Assembly (NCBI RefSeq): GCF_018687715.1
Contig: NC_056752.1
Span: 46,107,501 to 46,171,500, forward strand
DNA: 64,000 nt
Source: Carya illinoinensis
Lineage: Eukaryota > Streptophyta > Magnoliopsida > Fagales > Juglandaceae
Reading direction: 5' to 3'
Both the position numbers and the translations under genes were made by a program. How positions within the stretch are numbered: position 1 is the first letter of the stretch; every line of letters starts with the position of its first letter. The notes below the pieces were generated by a model. The model searched no databases. It worked only from the letters and a program-made list of their open reading frames with translations, and was not told the DNA's origin. Of this stretch, positions 11,131 to 22,467 are shown in pieces.

Positions 11131-13377
11131 TATGGACCATGTTGAAAGATGTGAAAATTGATCAAAACAGAGAAAAATATGCAAAAATTTGATAGTTTTA
11201 ATCTGTAGTGGTGGTCCCTGATTTTATCCGAACTGAAGAAAAAGTAAAATATGTATGGTCCCCTAAGAAATATTTTCATTTCAGTATCTGGGACCCCTTT
11301 AAGAAATAATATATTTAGGCATATTGATAAGTTCATGACTAATTATATGATTTATTAATATATTAATCATTTAACGAAAGTCACTTAAAACATAAAGTGA
11401 GACTCAGAAATATAAGACAAAAATTATTAGGTACTCATAGGTGGCGTTACTGGCCTTTGATCTGATGTGTGATGAATGCAGTAGCTTGCCCGGCCTTAAA
11501 AAGGATAGCGCACAATTTTCTTTTACAGGCAACAATAGATATAAATAACTCGACAATTCATTTTATCGGACTTGTCCTACAAATCCTAGAATAACAATAA
11601 ACAGTCAAAACCTTTACTTTCAAACCATGCAGTCCAAGCTTAGCAAATACAGACGCAAGTTTCCAAGATAAAAACTGAAAAATTAGTGGTTCAGATTCCA
11701 AAACCACCTAGATAGGGCTGAATATGTATTTGCCAAATTTATTGGACTATTTAAAATCAATAATCAACCAATCAACCAATTAGATTATAGTACATAATAA
11801 ACACATCAACTTTGCTAATGATTGAAAACACATTTGAAGGACGTATGAAGGGGAGAAATTATCTCAAGCCCAGATAACCAGGCCCAGCCCATCAAAGAGT
11901 CCCTACTAGAATACAAAATAAGAAGAGAGAAATGAGGGAATAAGGAAAGAGAATATGTCAGAAAGAAAGTAAAGAAGAGACGGAAAGGAAAAGAGAAATA
12001 ATAGAAAGAAGAGAAAATGTTAGAAAGGCAAAGGAAAAAGCGACTATTCCTCATCACTATTGAGGGGCATACGAAAAGAGATGTCAGATAAAAGGAAACA
12101 GCCAGGCGACTATAGGGGGACTTTAACTTCCTCTTCAGCTTCTTCAACCTCGTGACGAGAACTCTAGAAAAAATATCTCCTGTAGCAAATAAATTTTCGA
12201 CTCCTATTGTATAGTGAGAAATGAGAAGAAATGAGAGATCGTATAATATTATGTTATATTGGATTTCCCTCTCCTAACACTCTGTAAACGTAGGTATTAT
12301 GTAGAACCATGTAAATCTGTATCCCCCTCTTTTTTATTTCTTTTGTATTTATTTTTCATCCACAGTCACATATTTACACACTAACCTCATACAATCGCAC
12401 CAGACCACTGTTGAGATCTCCAAACCACACCGATCGAAACTTGAATCGCATAGGAGGTTGGGAATGACTATTTCTTCCCTTCCAGCCTGTTGTGTTGTTT
12501 TTTCGACATTAACGTCTTTAAATCTAAAACCATTCCGAATATAATTCACCTACTAAAATTCACTACAAAAATTAAGTTCGATACAACCAATTTAGAAGCA
12601 CTTACAAGACCATTGAAGTAATTAAATCACACTTGTAACTCCACGAATATCCCACTTGATCTTTGCGTCTTCGAAGTTCCAAACCACCAGCCTTTCTATA
12701 GTTTCATCACAAGTACCAACTCAATCTTTGCACCTTGGTAGCTCTAAAAATCCTTTTAGCCAAAGAACATTTCCAAACCAATAGACTCAACAATGCTCGA
12801 ACATAAGCACAATATGATGGAGCTTTGTTTATCATGAGAGAATTAATCTTCAATGCGCAATGAATTCTCTTAGGATCTTCTCTCAAGAGTACAATAAATA
12901 CTGCAGTTCTGGTCTCTCTCCATGACTAAGAAGATGTATATATTATTCTATATATACTTAATGTTTGAGTAGACCATTTAGAGTGTCTCAACCCTAATTA
13001 AAAGGTAAATTGTGGATTTTTTTCATAAACGAGTGTCGAGCGAACCTCTGTCAAGTTTTTCTTGTCAACCTCTTTGGATCCCGTGAGCATTAGAATTTGA
13101 AGATACTTATGAATCATGACTTTGTAGATAATCAAATTAGATTTCCTACTCCACCAAGATCACCTCAATTCAATAAGGAAATCAAAAGTTATGACCAATT
13201 TTCTCAGTATAGGTCAATCTCATCAAATCTTGCGAATTTGTAATATTTGCACTTTTTGTTCCAATTGCAACCCTAACCACACTCAATATATTTACAACTC
13301 AATTAGGCTAATTTTTGTCCTAAGAACATGCCATCATATTATTTTTACACTAAATGCAGTTAAAAACTTTATACTAA
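11131..13377. other. Intergenic DNA, no gene recognised
   Basis: About 2.2 kb without recognisable coding sequence. A purine-rich stretch at 11,900-12,050 (GAGAAATGAGGG and GAAAGAGAA repeats) creates a minus-strand ORF of low-complexity Phe/Ser/Leu that I regard as chance. I see no TIR or LTR boundaries. Confidence 0.4.
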
Positions 13378-14456
13378 CACTACAACATTTTGTGGCTTTT
13401 TCCACAGAGGAGAGTGGTCGGAAAAAGCTAAGATTAAGTGGCAAACAAATTTTTCTCACCAAAATTTTTCATGGGACGTTCGTGGCATATAATAAGTGGC
13501 GAATACTATTTTGCCACCAATTTTTTTTTTCATGGAAAAAGGTACATTTTTTGCACGAATCCAATTTTTGGTAAAAACTAGTTTGGTTCGTGGCAAAAAT
13601 TGTTTGGATTTAAGCCCTTATGGTCCTTTAAATTTATTTACCCACTAATATTTTTAGTCGAAAATAATACAATTCTCACGATAATATTCATGAAAAAAAT
13701 GGTGGCATTAAGTTTTTTGTGATGTATCTTTTTGTGCTAAAAACATGTTTGTAATAGATTTCGTGGTACCAAAAATAACACAATGATTTTTTGTTGTCGA
13801 ACTCCATCTTTTCCCACCATCTTGTATGATTGCTAATGTTCATTTTTCATGGAAGTCTACAATTTGGTGGCAAATGCATATTAGCTACCAAGCATATAGT
13901 GGTAAAAAGTATATGCCACGAGTTACATTCATGGAAAATGCTAAGATATTTTAGAAAAAAAATATACAAAAAAAAAAAAAAAGATAAGAAGAAGAAAAAA
14001 GAGAGATTTAGCCAAAAATAATCATAACAAATAGTCTAATATAGGCTTAAATAAATGTATTCCAACATTAAAGATCAAAATTGACACGTATAATAATTTA
14101 AAAAGAAAATATTATAAAAATTTACATTTGTTTTTACAAACTTATCCATTCTCAATACATTCAAGTTTTAGAAACCAATACCAAATCATGTCATACAAAC
14201 TGAAAACTGCTCCATCACTTAATCCCAACACTTCAAAATATCTTAGCATTATCCAACTCCATTCCATGCTCAAACATCAACACAAATGAAGCCAAATTAC
14301 CTGTAAAATAATGGGTGTCTAATCAGCTGACCTACAAACAACTAAAGTTCAAATACATCAATTAAAAAGAAACTAGCAAAAAATGAAGGGGAAAACAAAT
14401 GCATAGAGAAAACAAATGCTACTTCTTCAAAGTGAAAAAGAAGGGGAACACAGTAT

Positions 14457-14543
14457 CTTTGAAACTGCCTTAGGAGGGTAATCTCCATTAAGTCTGGTAT
14501 CAACACACTGCTTAAGGTTGTCTTCACAAAGTTTTGGTGTAGC
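14457..14543 (-). pseudogene. Captured exon of a Pti1-like serine/threonine kinase
   Basis: The 29 codons after a TTTGTCAG acceptor read [18 protein letters not shown] followed by [11 protein letters not shown]. This matches the C-lobe of Pti1-like receptor-type cytoplasmic kinases, which have ATPRLSEDKVKQCVDPRL-like text there (from memory). The adjoining exons do not follow in a recognisable form, so this is a fragment carried by the CACTA element. Confidence 0.65.
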
Positions 14544-15234
14544 CTGACAAATTTTAAAACCTTCTGTGGTACTAGAGCATGTCTTAAATTCGGACCTTAA
14601 CTCCAATTTCAAAATCCAACTCTACATTTCATCCCATTTGACTAAATATTCATATGGTTACATAAATATGACACATGTTGAACGTCCATCATGAAAATTC
14701 ATATATAATATATAGCAAAACTTCAATAATCTCAATTTTTTGTCAGAAAGGGAGAGATAATATCTATTCTTAAAATATTGTTTGAGATCAGGAAGAGGTA
14801 ATGATAAGGTTAAATATTAATTATAAAGTACTATTAATTCGTGAAAGGAGTACTATTATAATTCTTTAAGAAGTACTCTGCATGATCATGTATCACTATA
14901 CTCCAAAATGATAAGGTTAAATGTTGTTAATTCGCTTTTTAAGAAGTGACTAATTAACACTATGCTCCAAAAAGATTAGGTCAAGAGGGAAAGGAACTTT
15001 TGATTGATTAAGAAATGTCTCGCAAGTAGTGTTACAGAGCAGAACAGAACCCAAATTGCCTAAACCAAAACAGAGTAGAATTTTTTATTACCTTATCAAG
15101 CAGTAGGTTGAACTAATTTCTCTTGTTTATAATAAAAGTAAAACAAGCTTTTCAAAATTACAAACAATAAATAAAAATAGAATAGGCAAGAATATAAAAA
15201 GATACTGAAGTGAGCATTTAAAAAAAAAACTTAC

Positions 15235-15314
15235 AGTGGACAACCCTGGATCAAGAGCTACTCTGGAAGAAACATCAATGCCTAGCTGTTCAATATCAAC
15301 TTCTAACTTATATC
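15235..15314 (-). pseudogene. Exon-like fragment of unknown origin inside the CACTA
   Basis: An 80-bp block has a good acceptor (AAAGCAG) and a good donor (GTAAGT). It is open in one frame, reading YKLEVDIEQLGIDVSSRV and then ALDPGLST. I do not recognise the family. Its clean splice borders suggest a third captured exon. Confidence 0.35.
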
Positions 15315-15966
15315 CTGCTTTGGTACATGAATATTGGAACTTCTAAATTAATATAACATGCTCAACTAAGCTACTGCATCAATGATATTTTCTAAGGGTG
15401 CATGATAAGTTGCTTCAGGAGAGTAAATAAATAGGATTGATATTGCTTTATAAAAATCACCAAGCTAGTCATCATTGATCCCATAAACATAAGTACTACA
15501 ATAAGATGCTAACCTTGAGATGCCCTCTTTCATGGAAAACCCATTTGCTAAGTTCAGTAAAAATGCTTGAAGTATACATGAACCTACAATTTTCAAGACA
15601 AAATATACTGCTAAATAAAACAGCTGCCAGTATTCTTTAAAAAAGAAAAAAAAAAACTAAGTTGCCAGCCTAGTACCAACATGACAGTTAGAACCTACTA
15701 GTTTGAACAAAATCGTTGGTTGCTTGCTTAGACTATTAATCTTGAAGAAAAGTGTTAAAAAATACAAATTCTCATATCCACTAGTTTAACACATAGTCGT
15801 AAAGGTTAAACATAATCAAAACTATTAATCAAATTCAATATTAAAAACAGAAGATCTTCTCAATATTAAAAAGAGTAGAAATAAGTATACAAAGTCTGAA
15901 ATTAGTTGAGATAAACTACTCCATGTGAAATCTAAAGCACACCTACTTGAAAGAAAGTTGTAATAC

Positions 15967-16043
15967 CTGCAGATGACTTTTCACATGAAAAATGGTCAAT
16001 CCATCTGAGCCCATCAAATTCAGTATTGCCTTTGGGGTTGCCC
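15967..16043 (-). pseudogene. Captured MYB-CC (PHR/PHL-like) DNA-binding exon
   Basis: A 77-bp block between an AATAG acceptor and a GTATTA donor translates to ATPKAILNLMGSDGLTIFHV followed by KSHLQ. This is the signature of the second half of the GARP/MYB-CC domain in phosphate starvation response (PHR1-like) factors, whose text is ATPK..L..M...GLTI.HVKSHLQ. Neither the first helix exon nor the KYR continuation is recognisable nearby, so it is an isolated exon. Confidence 0.75.
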
Positions 16044-17763
16044 CTATTGTCAATCATTAAAGAAATCATTAGAATAATGTAATTTTTATTCGAAATTTTA
16101 ATGATGATTTTCCCTTAGTGTACTGGGCTACAGAGTGGACAATGCTGCCAGTATTCATTAAAGTGGACAATGAAGCATGCATACATTAAAGTGGACAATG
16201 AAGCATGCATACATTTGGCCTACTCTGCATTACTTTGTCTGTTGCAGTTCTTGGCAGGCAAAGACATTAAAATTATAAACAATCAAACATCAATTATATA
16301 ACAATGGAACTTTAAGGAGCAAAAGTTACATGAATATTTGACTTTGCAATGGATTTGATAAAAAGAACTTACCTCTCTGGACCTACAGTGCCCTTCTTGC
16401 ATAGGAGCAATATGGCATACAAATAAATAATCTGGGTGCCCCTGAAATGTTAGCCTAACACACACACATAGCTCACCTAACAGTTTTCTGCCATTAGACA
16501 CCCAAACCACATCCAATAAAGTTAAGATATTAGCTTTAGAATCTGAAATCCTTAAACCTTATTGAAGCACAGGAAAAAAATCCATCATTTTTGTCACATT
16601 TCAATGCAACAGACTACAAAAACAAGTAACAAGTACTTATACCTTCATGCTGGTCACACGAAACAATAGAAATAAGATATAGAGTCAAACACCCAATCAT
16701 GACCAATCGGAAAAATTGAAATCCCTATAAGCCTCATTACTCTGTAAATGCAAAACTCGTGGACCTTGATTCTCGTTGTGTTCATTTCAACAACCAAAAT
16801 TGCAATAATAACACAAAAATTAGAAACAGAAGAAATGTTCTTCGAAGAGCAAGAAACCAAAGTCCTTAATAATAGGCATTTGGGAAATATGTAAAGAAGC
16901 AATAGAGATTAGGGTTTCTTCCCCGAGTACCCATTTCTGCGTCTTGGAGCTTCCCTGCAGCTGAGTTATGTCTCTTGCAATGAAACCCTAGAAAAATGAT
17001 TGCAAAGAGAAGGAAAAAAGAAATGGGCGAGGGTGGGGCGGCGCTGAAGGAGATAGTGAAATGCGTTTTGTTTTAGGGCTTGGGTATGCGGGTTGCGACA
17101 ATGTCGTGGAGAAGTAGAGAGGGAACTTGGCCGGTCTCGAGGAAGAGGAGATCAGGGAGAGAGAGGCTTCGTGGGAGGCTGGGCTGAGGAGATGGTGGCG
17201 TGGCGCTGCAGTGATGGCGGCGGCTGGGCTGTGGCCTGAGGAGAAGAGAGGGAACACGGGAGAGAAGTATTGAGAGAAGTCTAAAATTGAATTGGGGAAA
17301 AAATATTGCACTTGCACTTAAACGGCGTAGCTTTAGGTGATTTTAATTAAAATAGAAAATATGTATAGCTTTTTTACGGCTAAAAATATTCGTGGGAATT
17401 ACATATTTAGTAATGGATAAAAATAAATAAGCCACGCAGATGAGGATATAAATAAAATAATTTTTTGTGACGAATTTATTCTGCAGTAAAAAGACAATTT
17501 AAGTCGTGGCAATAACTATTTTTCCACTAAAAGTCCATATACTGCTCATGTTTATTATCCAGGAAACAAATTGGTAACAAAAACTACAGATGTGGTGGGA
17601 AAAAATTTTTTGCCATCAAACATTATGGACGACGACAATCTCATGGAAAAAGGCCTATATTTATTCTCTCTAATAATTTTGGTGGCAAAATGCCACTTTT
17701 TTCCATGACAGTAAATTGCAGAAAAAAAAGTCATGGCAAAAGCCAGTATTTGTTGTAGTGTAA

Positions 17764-18498
17764 GAAGGGGGAGATGTCATTAGATTAAACTCATATAAAG
17801 TTGAAAACCGCATGAATTACAAGAGTGCAGAAATTGTGTATAATTATTGTTGTTTAAGTTTATATATATTCACAGTTAAAACAAGCATCCCATTCTATAA
17901 TACTTCGTTTCAGTAGAAGCAAGTTTTATCAAGGAAGATAAACCCTGAAATTTCCGTACGACACAGGGCGCCATGTATAGCACGTATATGCATGCGCGGT
18001 CTCAATAAAACAGAAAGAAATTTAAGAGTTTCCACGCCAATGCATGCCGGCAAGACTCATGCCGCCTCAGATGAAGTGTTTGGACTAAATTATCCAATTT
18101 ATAACCTTTTTCTTTCGTTACTGTTAACGGGACCTAATTTATGATTTAACTGCTATCTCCTCAACTTGGGCTTTTTATTATTTTATGGTTTTTCTTTTTC
18201 TTTCTAATATAAATAATTTGCTCATCCAAAAAGAAGAAATTATTATCGTATTTTGAAGTCTCCGGACAATGAATTTATCCTTGGGGTTTTCGTATGTTAT
18301 ATCCCTAAATTTTATGAAGTAATATAGGTAGTTTTTTCAGGTAAGATATATATTTTTTTTCGGAGCTCAAATGCAAGTTTCATTTTTCAATGTCCAAACT
18401 CCAAAGTTGCACATTTTTCTGTGATTATATAATTGTTTGACCTAAGAAAGTTGATATTCCTCTGATTTTTCTTGCCTTAAAGAGAACAATACGTAACA
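17764..18498. other. Intergenic DNA, no gene seen
   Basis: AT-rich sequence between the CACTA element and the putative LTR. No ORF with recognisable content. Confidence 0.35.
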
Positions 18499-20040
18499 TG
18501 TAACATCCCGATCCAATATTATAAATGTATTATGGATGATTTTATTGGACTTAAATTAGTTTTAATGAACCATATTAGATAAACTCATGAATGATTATTT
18601 ATTAAGGTTGGTTAGAGATTTTAATTAGGCTCATAGGCCCAAAAGTATATTCCAAGATTCGTTAAGGTTTATTGGATAATTTTGAAATGATATTAATGGG
18701 CCAATATATATTAAGAAGCCCAAAGTAAGATTTATTGGATATTTTTGAATAGGCCATGTGACCAAAATTTGTTACGGTGGATTATGAAATTTTATAGAGT
18801 GGAGTAATTGGATTAAAGTCCAATTAATATTTATGAATATAGTGGGCTCAATTTATTTGTTATTAGGCCCATAAATTTATTTAAAAGACCAAAAATATGT
18901 ATTTGATGAGTTGGGCTAGTTTTGAAATTTAAGATGGGCTTGTTAAGGGTATTAAGTAATTTAACTTATAAGATTATAAGCAAGCCCTGAAATTTAGTCG
19001 GACCCTTGAAATGGCTCAACCCATTTATTAGAACCAAAGAGAAAACCCTAGAATGCATGAAAGCCCATAAAATGAACTCTAACCCAGGTGAAAGGCCCAA
19101 CCTATGTGCTTGATAAACACAGTACCCCAAAGACCCAACTCCCAAACCCGCATGTGTAGAAAGCTCTAGCCCTCAACATGGCATGCACTGTACTTCTTAC
19201 CCCTTATGAAGCCCTAGGGTTGCCATCTGAATGTCCCAAGCGGTAGTGCCTGCCCACAAGTCCTTGGCTACCACTATTTTGATCAACCAAGGACATCCGC
19301 TGCATATAGCATCATTATCGAGAGCTTTCTCCACACCCTTAGCCTATGTTACACCACACAACAATACCATCACGTTAGCTAAGCATCCATGCTGCCACCA
19401 CGTTCACCACACTGTAAGCCCTAGCTGTCTCTCTCCCCAATGGACGTGAAACGAAAAATGGGCACCCCCGTACTCGGAAAACCACTGATCTCCACCATAG
19501 GCAGCCCTCCTCCACCAGAAGCCATCGTATGCTCATCACGGTTTATGCATCACCAAGCTCTCCTCCGTCGGCCTCTCATCGTCCCAGTGACCACCTCAAC
19601 GTCACGTACAGCCTTAGCTACAACCCAAAACACCAGCCCCTTCACATTGTATCCCTCATGGTCATGACAACACACTCGTTTGTGTTGAAAACTACCAAAG
19701 TATGAAACTAGAAAGTCCACTTAGTCTGCTCTGCACCGTCCAACTTGAAACTTAGCACCGTCCTATATGTTGAAGTTCAACTATGGCTGGTGTAGCTCAC
19801 CAATTAGCCATCAATTTCGGTTGATATTTAGTAAGATGTTAGTAGAACTTCTCCTATAAATAGGAGAGTTCTGATATATGAAAGTGTGGGCAAAAATAGA
19901 GAGAGTGGACGTGAGAAAACTTTGAGTATTTGTAATCTCATACAAACATATTGAATTTTGACTCTAGTGGATATAGGCAAATTACTGAACCACTTAAATA
20001 TAGTCTTGTGTGATTTTTGGACAGGTTCAAGGTGCAATAG
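18499..20040 (+). mobile_element. Putative solo or partial LTR
   Basis: It begins TGTAACATCCCGATCC, typical of many plant Ty3/Gypsy LTR starts. A core promoter TATAAATAGGAG lies at 19855-19866, with short transcript-like sequence after it. No gag, pol or primer site follows, and I could not find the 3' boundary or a matching target duplication. It may be a solo LTR; the 3' coordinate is approximate. Confidence 0.4.
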
Positions 20041-20323
20041 TTTGCACTACTGTGCACCTTTCACCACGGAAAATTCAATCCAATACAACCCAAGCCACCA
20101 TTGCACGTCCAAACAGCCCCTGTTTAGCAAACCGAAAACAGAGCATCCTAAACTATTTTATCCCACATCGGAAACGGCCCCGAGCGCAAGACCACCGTCG
20201 AGGCCAACAAGCCTTTACACCATAACGCTGTGTTGCACCACGCGTAGTCGGACCAACTAACCAAGTTATCCTTGCCATCTTGACCATCTCTGCCCAGCTG
20301 CCGTTGCCACATATAACCATCAG

Positions 20324-20496
20324 TAGGACTGTTCATACGGGCAGGATTTTATCCGGCCCGGTCCGGAATCCGGGCTGAAATCCAGATTGTAAAATCCGGA
20401 CCTAAGTGGTCCGGATACGGATTTAAAATCCAGGTACCGGATTAAAAACCCGGTACCCAGTTTCTTTTTTTTTTTCCCCCTGGCCCCGGCTAAATA

Positions 20497-20538
<42 letters not shown>

Positions 20539-21018
20539 CATCTCAGAGTCAGAAACCCTAGCCGCCGTTCATCTCGTTCATTTTTTCTCACCCTCGATCT
20601 CTCTCTCTTCTCACCCTCTCTATCTTGCATCGTTAGATACCTTGGAATGACAATGATGAAATGGTACGACTTGTGTAGGTTTTGTTCAGGTAAGATCAGT
20701 GCTACGACGTTCTGTGTTAGCATCCTTCTTCTGCTACGGCTACGACATTTTGTGCTAGATCTAGGTTATTTTGTTAAACATGGGTATAAAGTATATGCTG
20801 TTAATTTGATAGATCTGGGTTTGTGTTTGATTTTTGCTTCTGTTTGGGTTTGTGTTTGATTTGTCTCTGCCTCTCTCTCGGTTGGTTTTTTTTTTGGTTT
20901 AAGTACCTGATTAGTGATGTGCTCCCACGATTTGTTCTGTGTTGTTAGCATTATTCTGCCTGCTTGCGAGATGGGTTTTCGTGGATTACTTATTCATACA
21001 TTGTATGTGTTGTTAGCC
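20324..21018 (+). mobile_element. 5' fragment of a hAT-type element
   Basis: It begins TAGGACTGTTCATACGGGC, close to the terminal sequence of the complete element at 37648-40126. Like that element it has dense CCGGAT/CCCGG subterminal motifs followed by a CT microsatellite and AGAAACCCTAGCC. The right terminal repeat is missing, so this copy is truncated near 21018. Confidence 0.6.
20499..20535. repeat. (CT)n microsatellite
   Basis: An uninterrupted CT dinucleotide run inside the hAT fragment; the homologous place in the full hAT copy (about 37852-37868) also has CT repeats. Confidence 0.9.
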
Positions 21019-21500
21019 TTTGCACCATAACGCTGTGTTGCACCACGCATAGCCGGACCAACTGACCAAGTTATCCTTGCCATCTTGACCATCTCTGCCC
21101 AGCTGCCGTTGCAACATATAACCATCGGTCCATCAGTCTGACCACGACGAGCAGTTCCATGTACAAGTTATTCCACCCTTATTTGAAACTTTTATACATT
21201 TTGGATAATAGTTTATGAAAAAATCTACTCATCTTTTTCGTCACCCAAGCCACCATCGCATGTCCAAACAACCCCTGTTTTAGCAAACCGAAAACAGAGC
21301 ATCCTAAACTATTTTATCCCACACCGAAAACGGCCTTGACCGCAAGACCACCGTCGGGGCCAACAAGCATTTACACCATAACGCCGTGCTGCACCATGCG
21401 TAGCCGGACCACCTGACCAAGTTATCCTTGCCATCTTGACCATCTCAGCCCAACTGCTGTTGCCACGTATAACCACCAGTCTGACCACGACGAGCAGTTC

Positions 21501-22287
21501 CACGTACAAGTTATTCCACCCTTATTTGAAACTTTTATACATTTTGGGTAATATTTTATGAAAAAAATCTAATCATCTTCTTTGTACCATAATCATATAT
21601 GGTATTTTTATTTTTTTTTATTTTTTTACTAAATATATAGTATATGAATAATGAGTAAAAGTAATTAATTAATTTAAGAAAAAAATTAAAAAAAATTAAA
21701 AATAAAAATAAATGTAATATGTGGTATATAAAAATGATAAATAGAAAAATTCTAAATAATGACTTTTTGTTTATATTCAGTGAAATAAATAATAACAACG
21801 ATATTTTATGTAATGATTAAAATCATTTAACATAAGATTATCACCTTGTTAAAAATATTAATTGAATTGAATTGAATTTTTTTTTTACAGAATTGTCATT
21901 CTTTTTGAACATTATTGTCATTCTTTTACTCCAGTACAAAACCGACACGTAAGCCCCGGAGTAAGCTCGGGACAAACCGCTAACTGATAGTAATAATTTC
22001 AGTGTCAGCCCGCCCCTATCTCGCATGCAAGCGAACGAATAAAGTGAAATTGATATAATCGGAGAAAATAAATGAAATATAAATTAAATGTGATAAAATA
22101 AATTAAATAAAAATTATTAATTTAATAATATTTTATTATTATATAGAGAATGAATGGCTAATCTAATATAAGGATTGAATTTAGATGGAATATACAAATA
22201 TAAAAAAGTATTGATATTGGCTAAATTTAAAGATGAATTTAGCAAAGCCAATGAGAATACTCTAAGAGTGTTAATGCCATTCTCTAC
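21501..22287. other. AT-rich intergenic DNA
   Basis: No gene recognised. The part near 22140-22280 (TTGGCTAAATTTAAAG, CCAATGAGAATACTC) resembles common plant MITE ends, but I could not set boundaries. Confidence 0.35.
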
Positions 22288-22467
22288 TTTACATCATTGA
22301 ACTTTTTTTTTTTTAAGTAAAACTTGTATGTTGTATTCATGTATTAACTGATTTACATAGTTTATCAAAGTTTACACACTTAAAGAATCTCCTGAGAATG
22401 GTCCTCCATCCAGACTCTATTCATTTACAATTAAAACAATTTTTGCAAGGCTATATGCAACGCCATT

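Larger units (their letters stand above)
13378..17760. mobile_element. CACTA (En/Spm-type) transposon carrying host gene exons (Pack-CACTA)
   Basis: The left end reads CACTACAACATTTTGTGGC and the right end is the inverse of CACTACAACAAATACTGGC. TAA flanks both sides (13375-13377 and 17761-17763), the 3-bp duplication expected for CACTA elements. Subterminal regions (13.39-13.96 kb and 17.40-17.75 kb) are packed with short motifs such as GTGGCAAA, CATGGAAAA and TTTGCCACGA, as transposase-binding arrays usually are. No transposase is visible. At least two exons from unrelated host genes lie inside on the minus strand, plus a third exon-like block. The element is therefore non-autonomous and gene-capturing. 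Confidence 0.85.
20086..21500. repeat. Tandem repeat of about 230-400 bp, interrupted by a hAT fragment
   Basis: The segment with CAAGCCACCAT, GCAAACCGAAAACAGAGC, ACACCATAACGC and AAGTTATCCTTGCCATCTTG occurs at 20086-20323, partly at 21019-21240, and again at 21243-21500. The tail GACCACGACGAGCAGTTCC is present in the second and third copies. Noncoding. The hAT fragment separates the first copy from the rest. Confidence 0.7.

Noticed and set aside
11815..12147. 110-codon minus-strand ORF
   Set aside because: Comes from a purine-rich plus strand; repetitive Phe/Ser/Leu, no recognisable protein.
16988..17317. 109-codon minus-strand ORF rich in Ser, Pro and Phe
   Set aside because: Low-complexity frame over GC-rich sequence inside the CACTA; no domain or splice context.
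18499..20040. Protein-coding gene in the moderately GC-rich part at 19.2-19.7 kb
   Set aside because: Small overlapping ORFs only, no domain; sequence fits the interior of an LTR with the TATA box at 19855.
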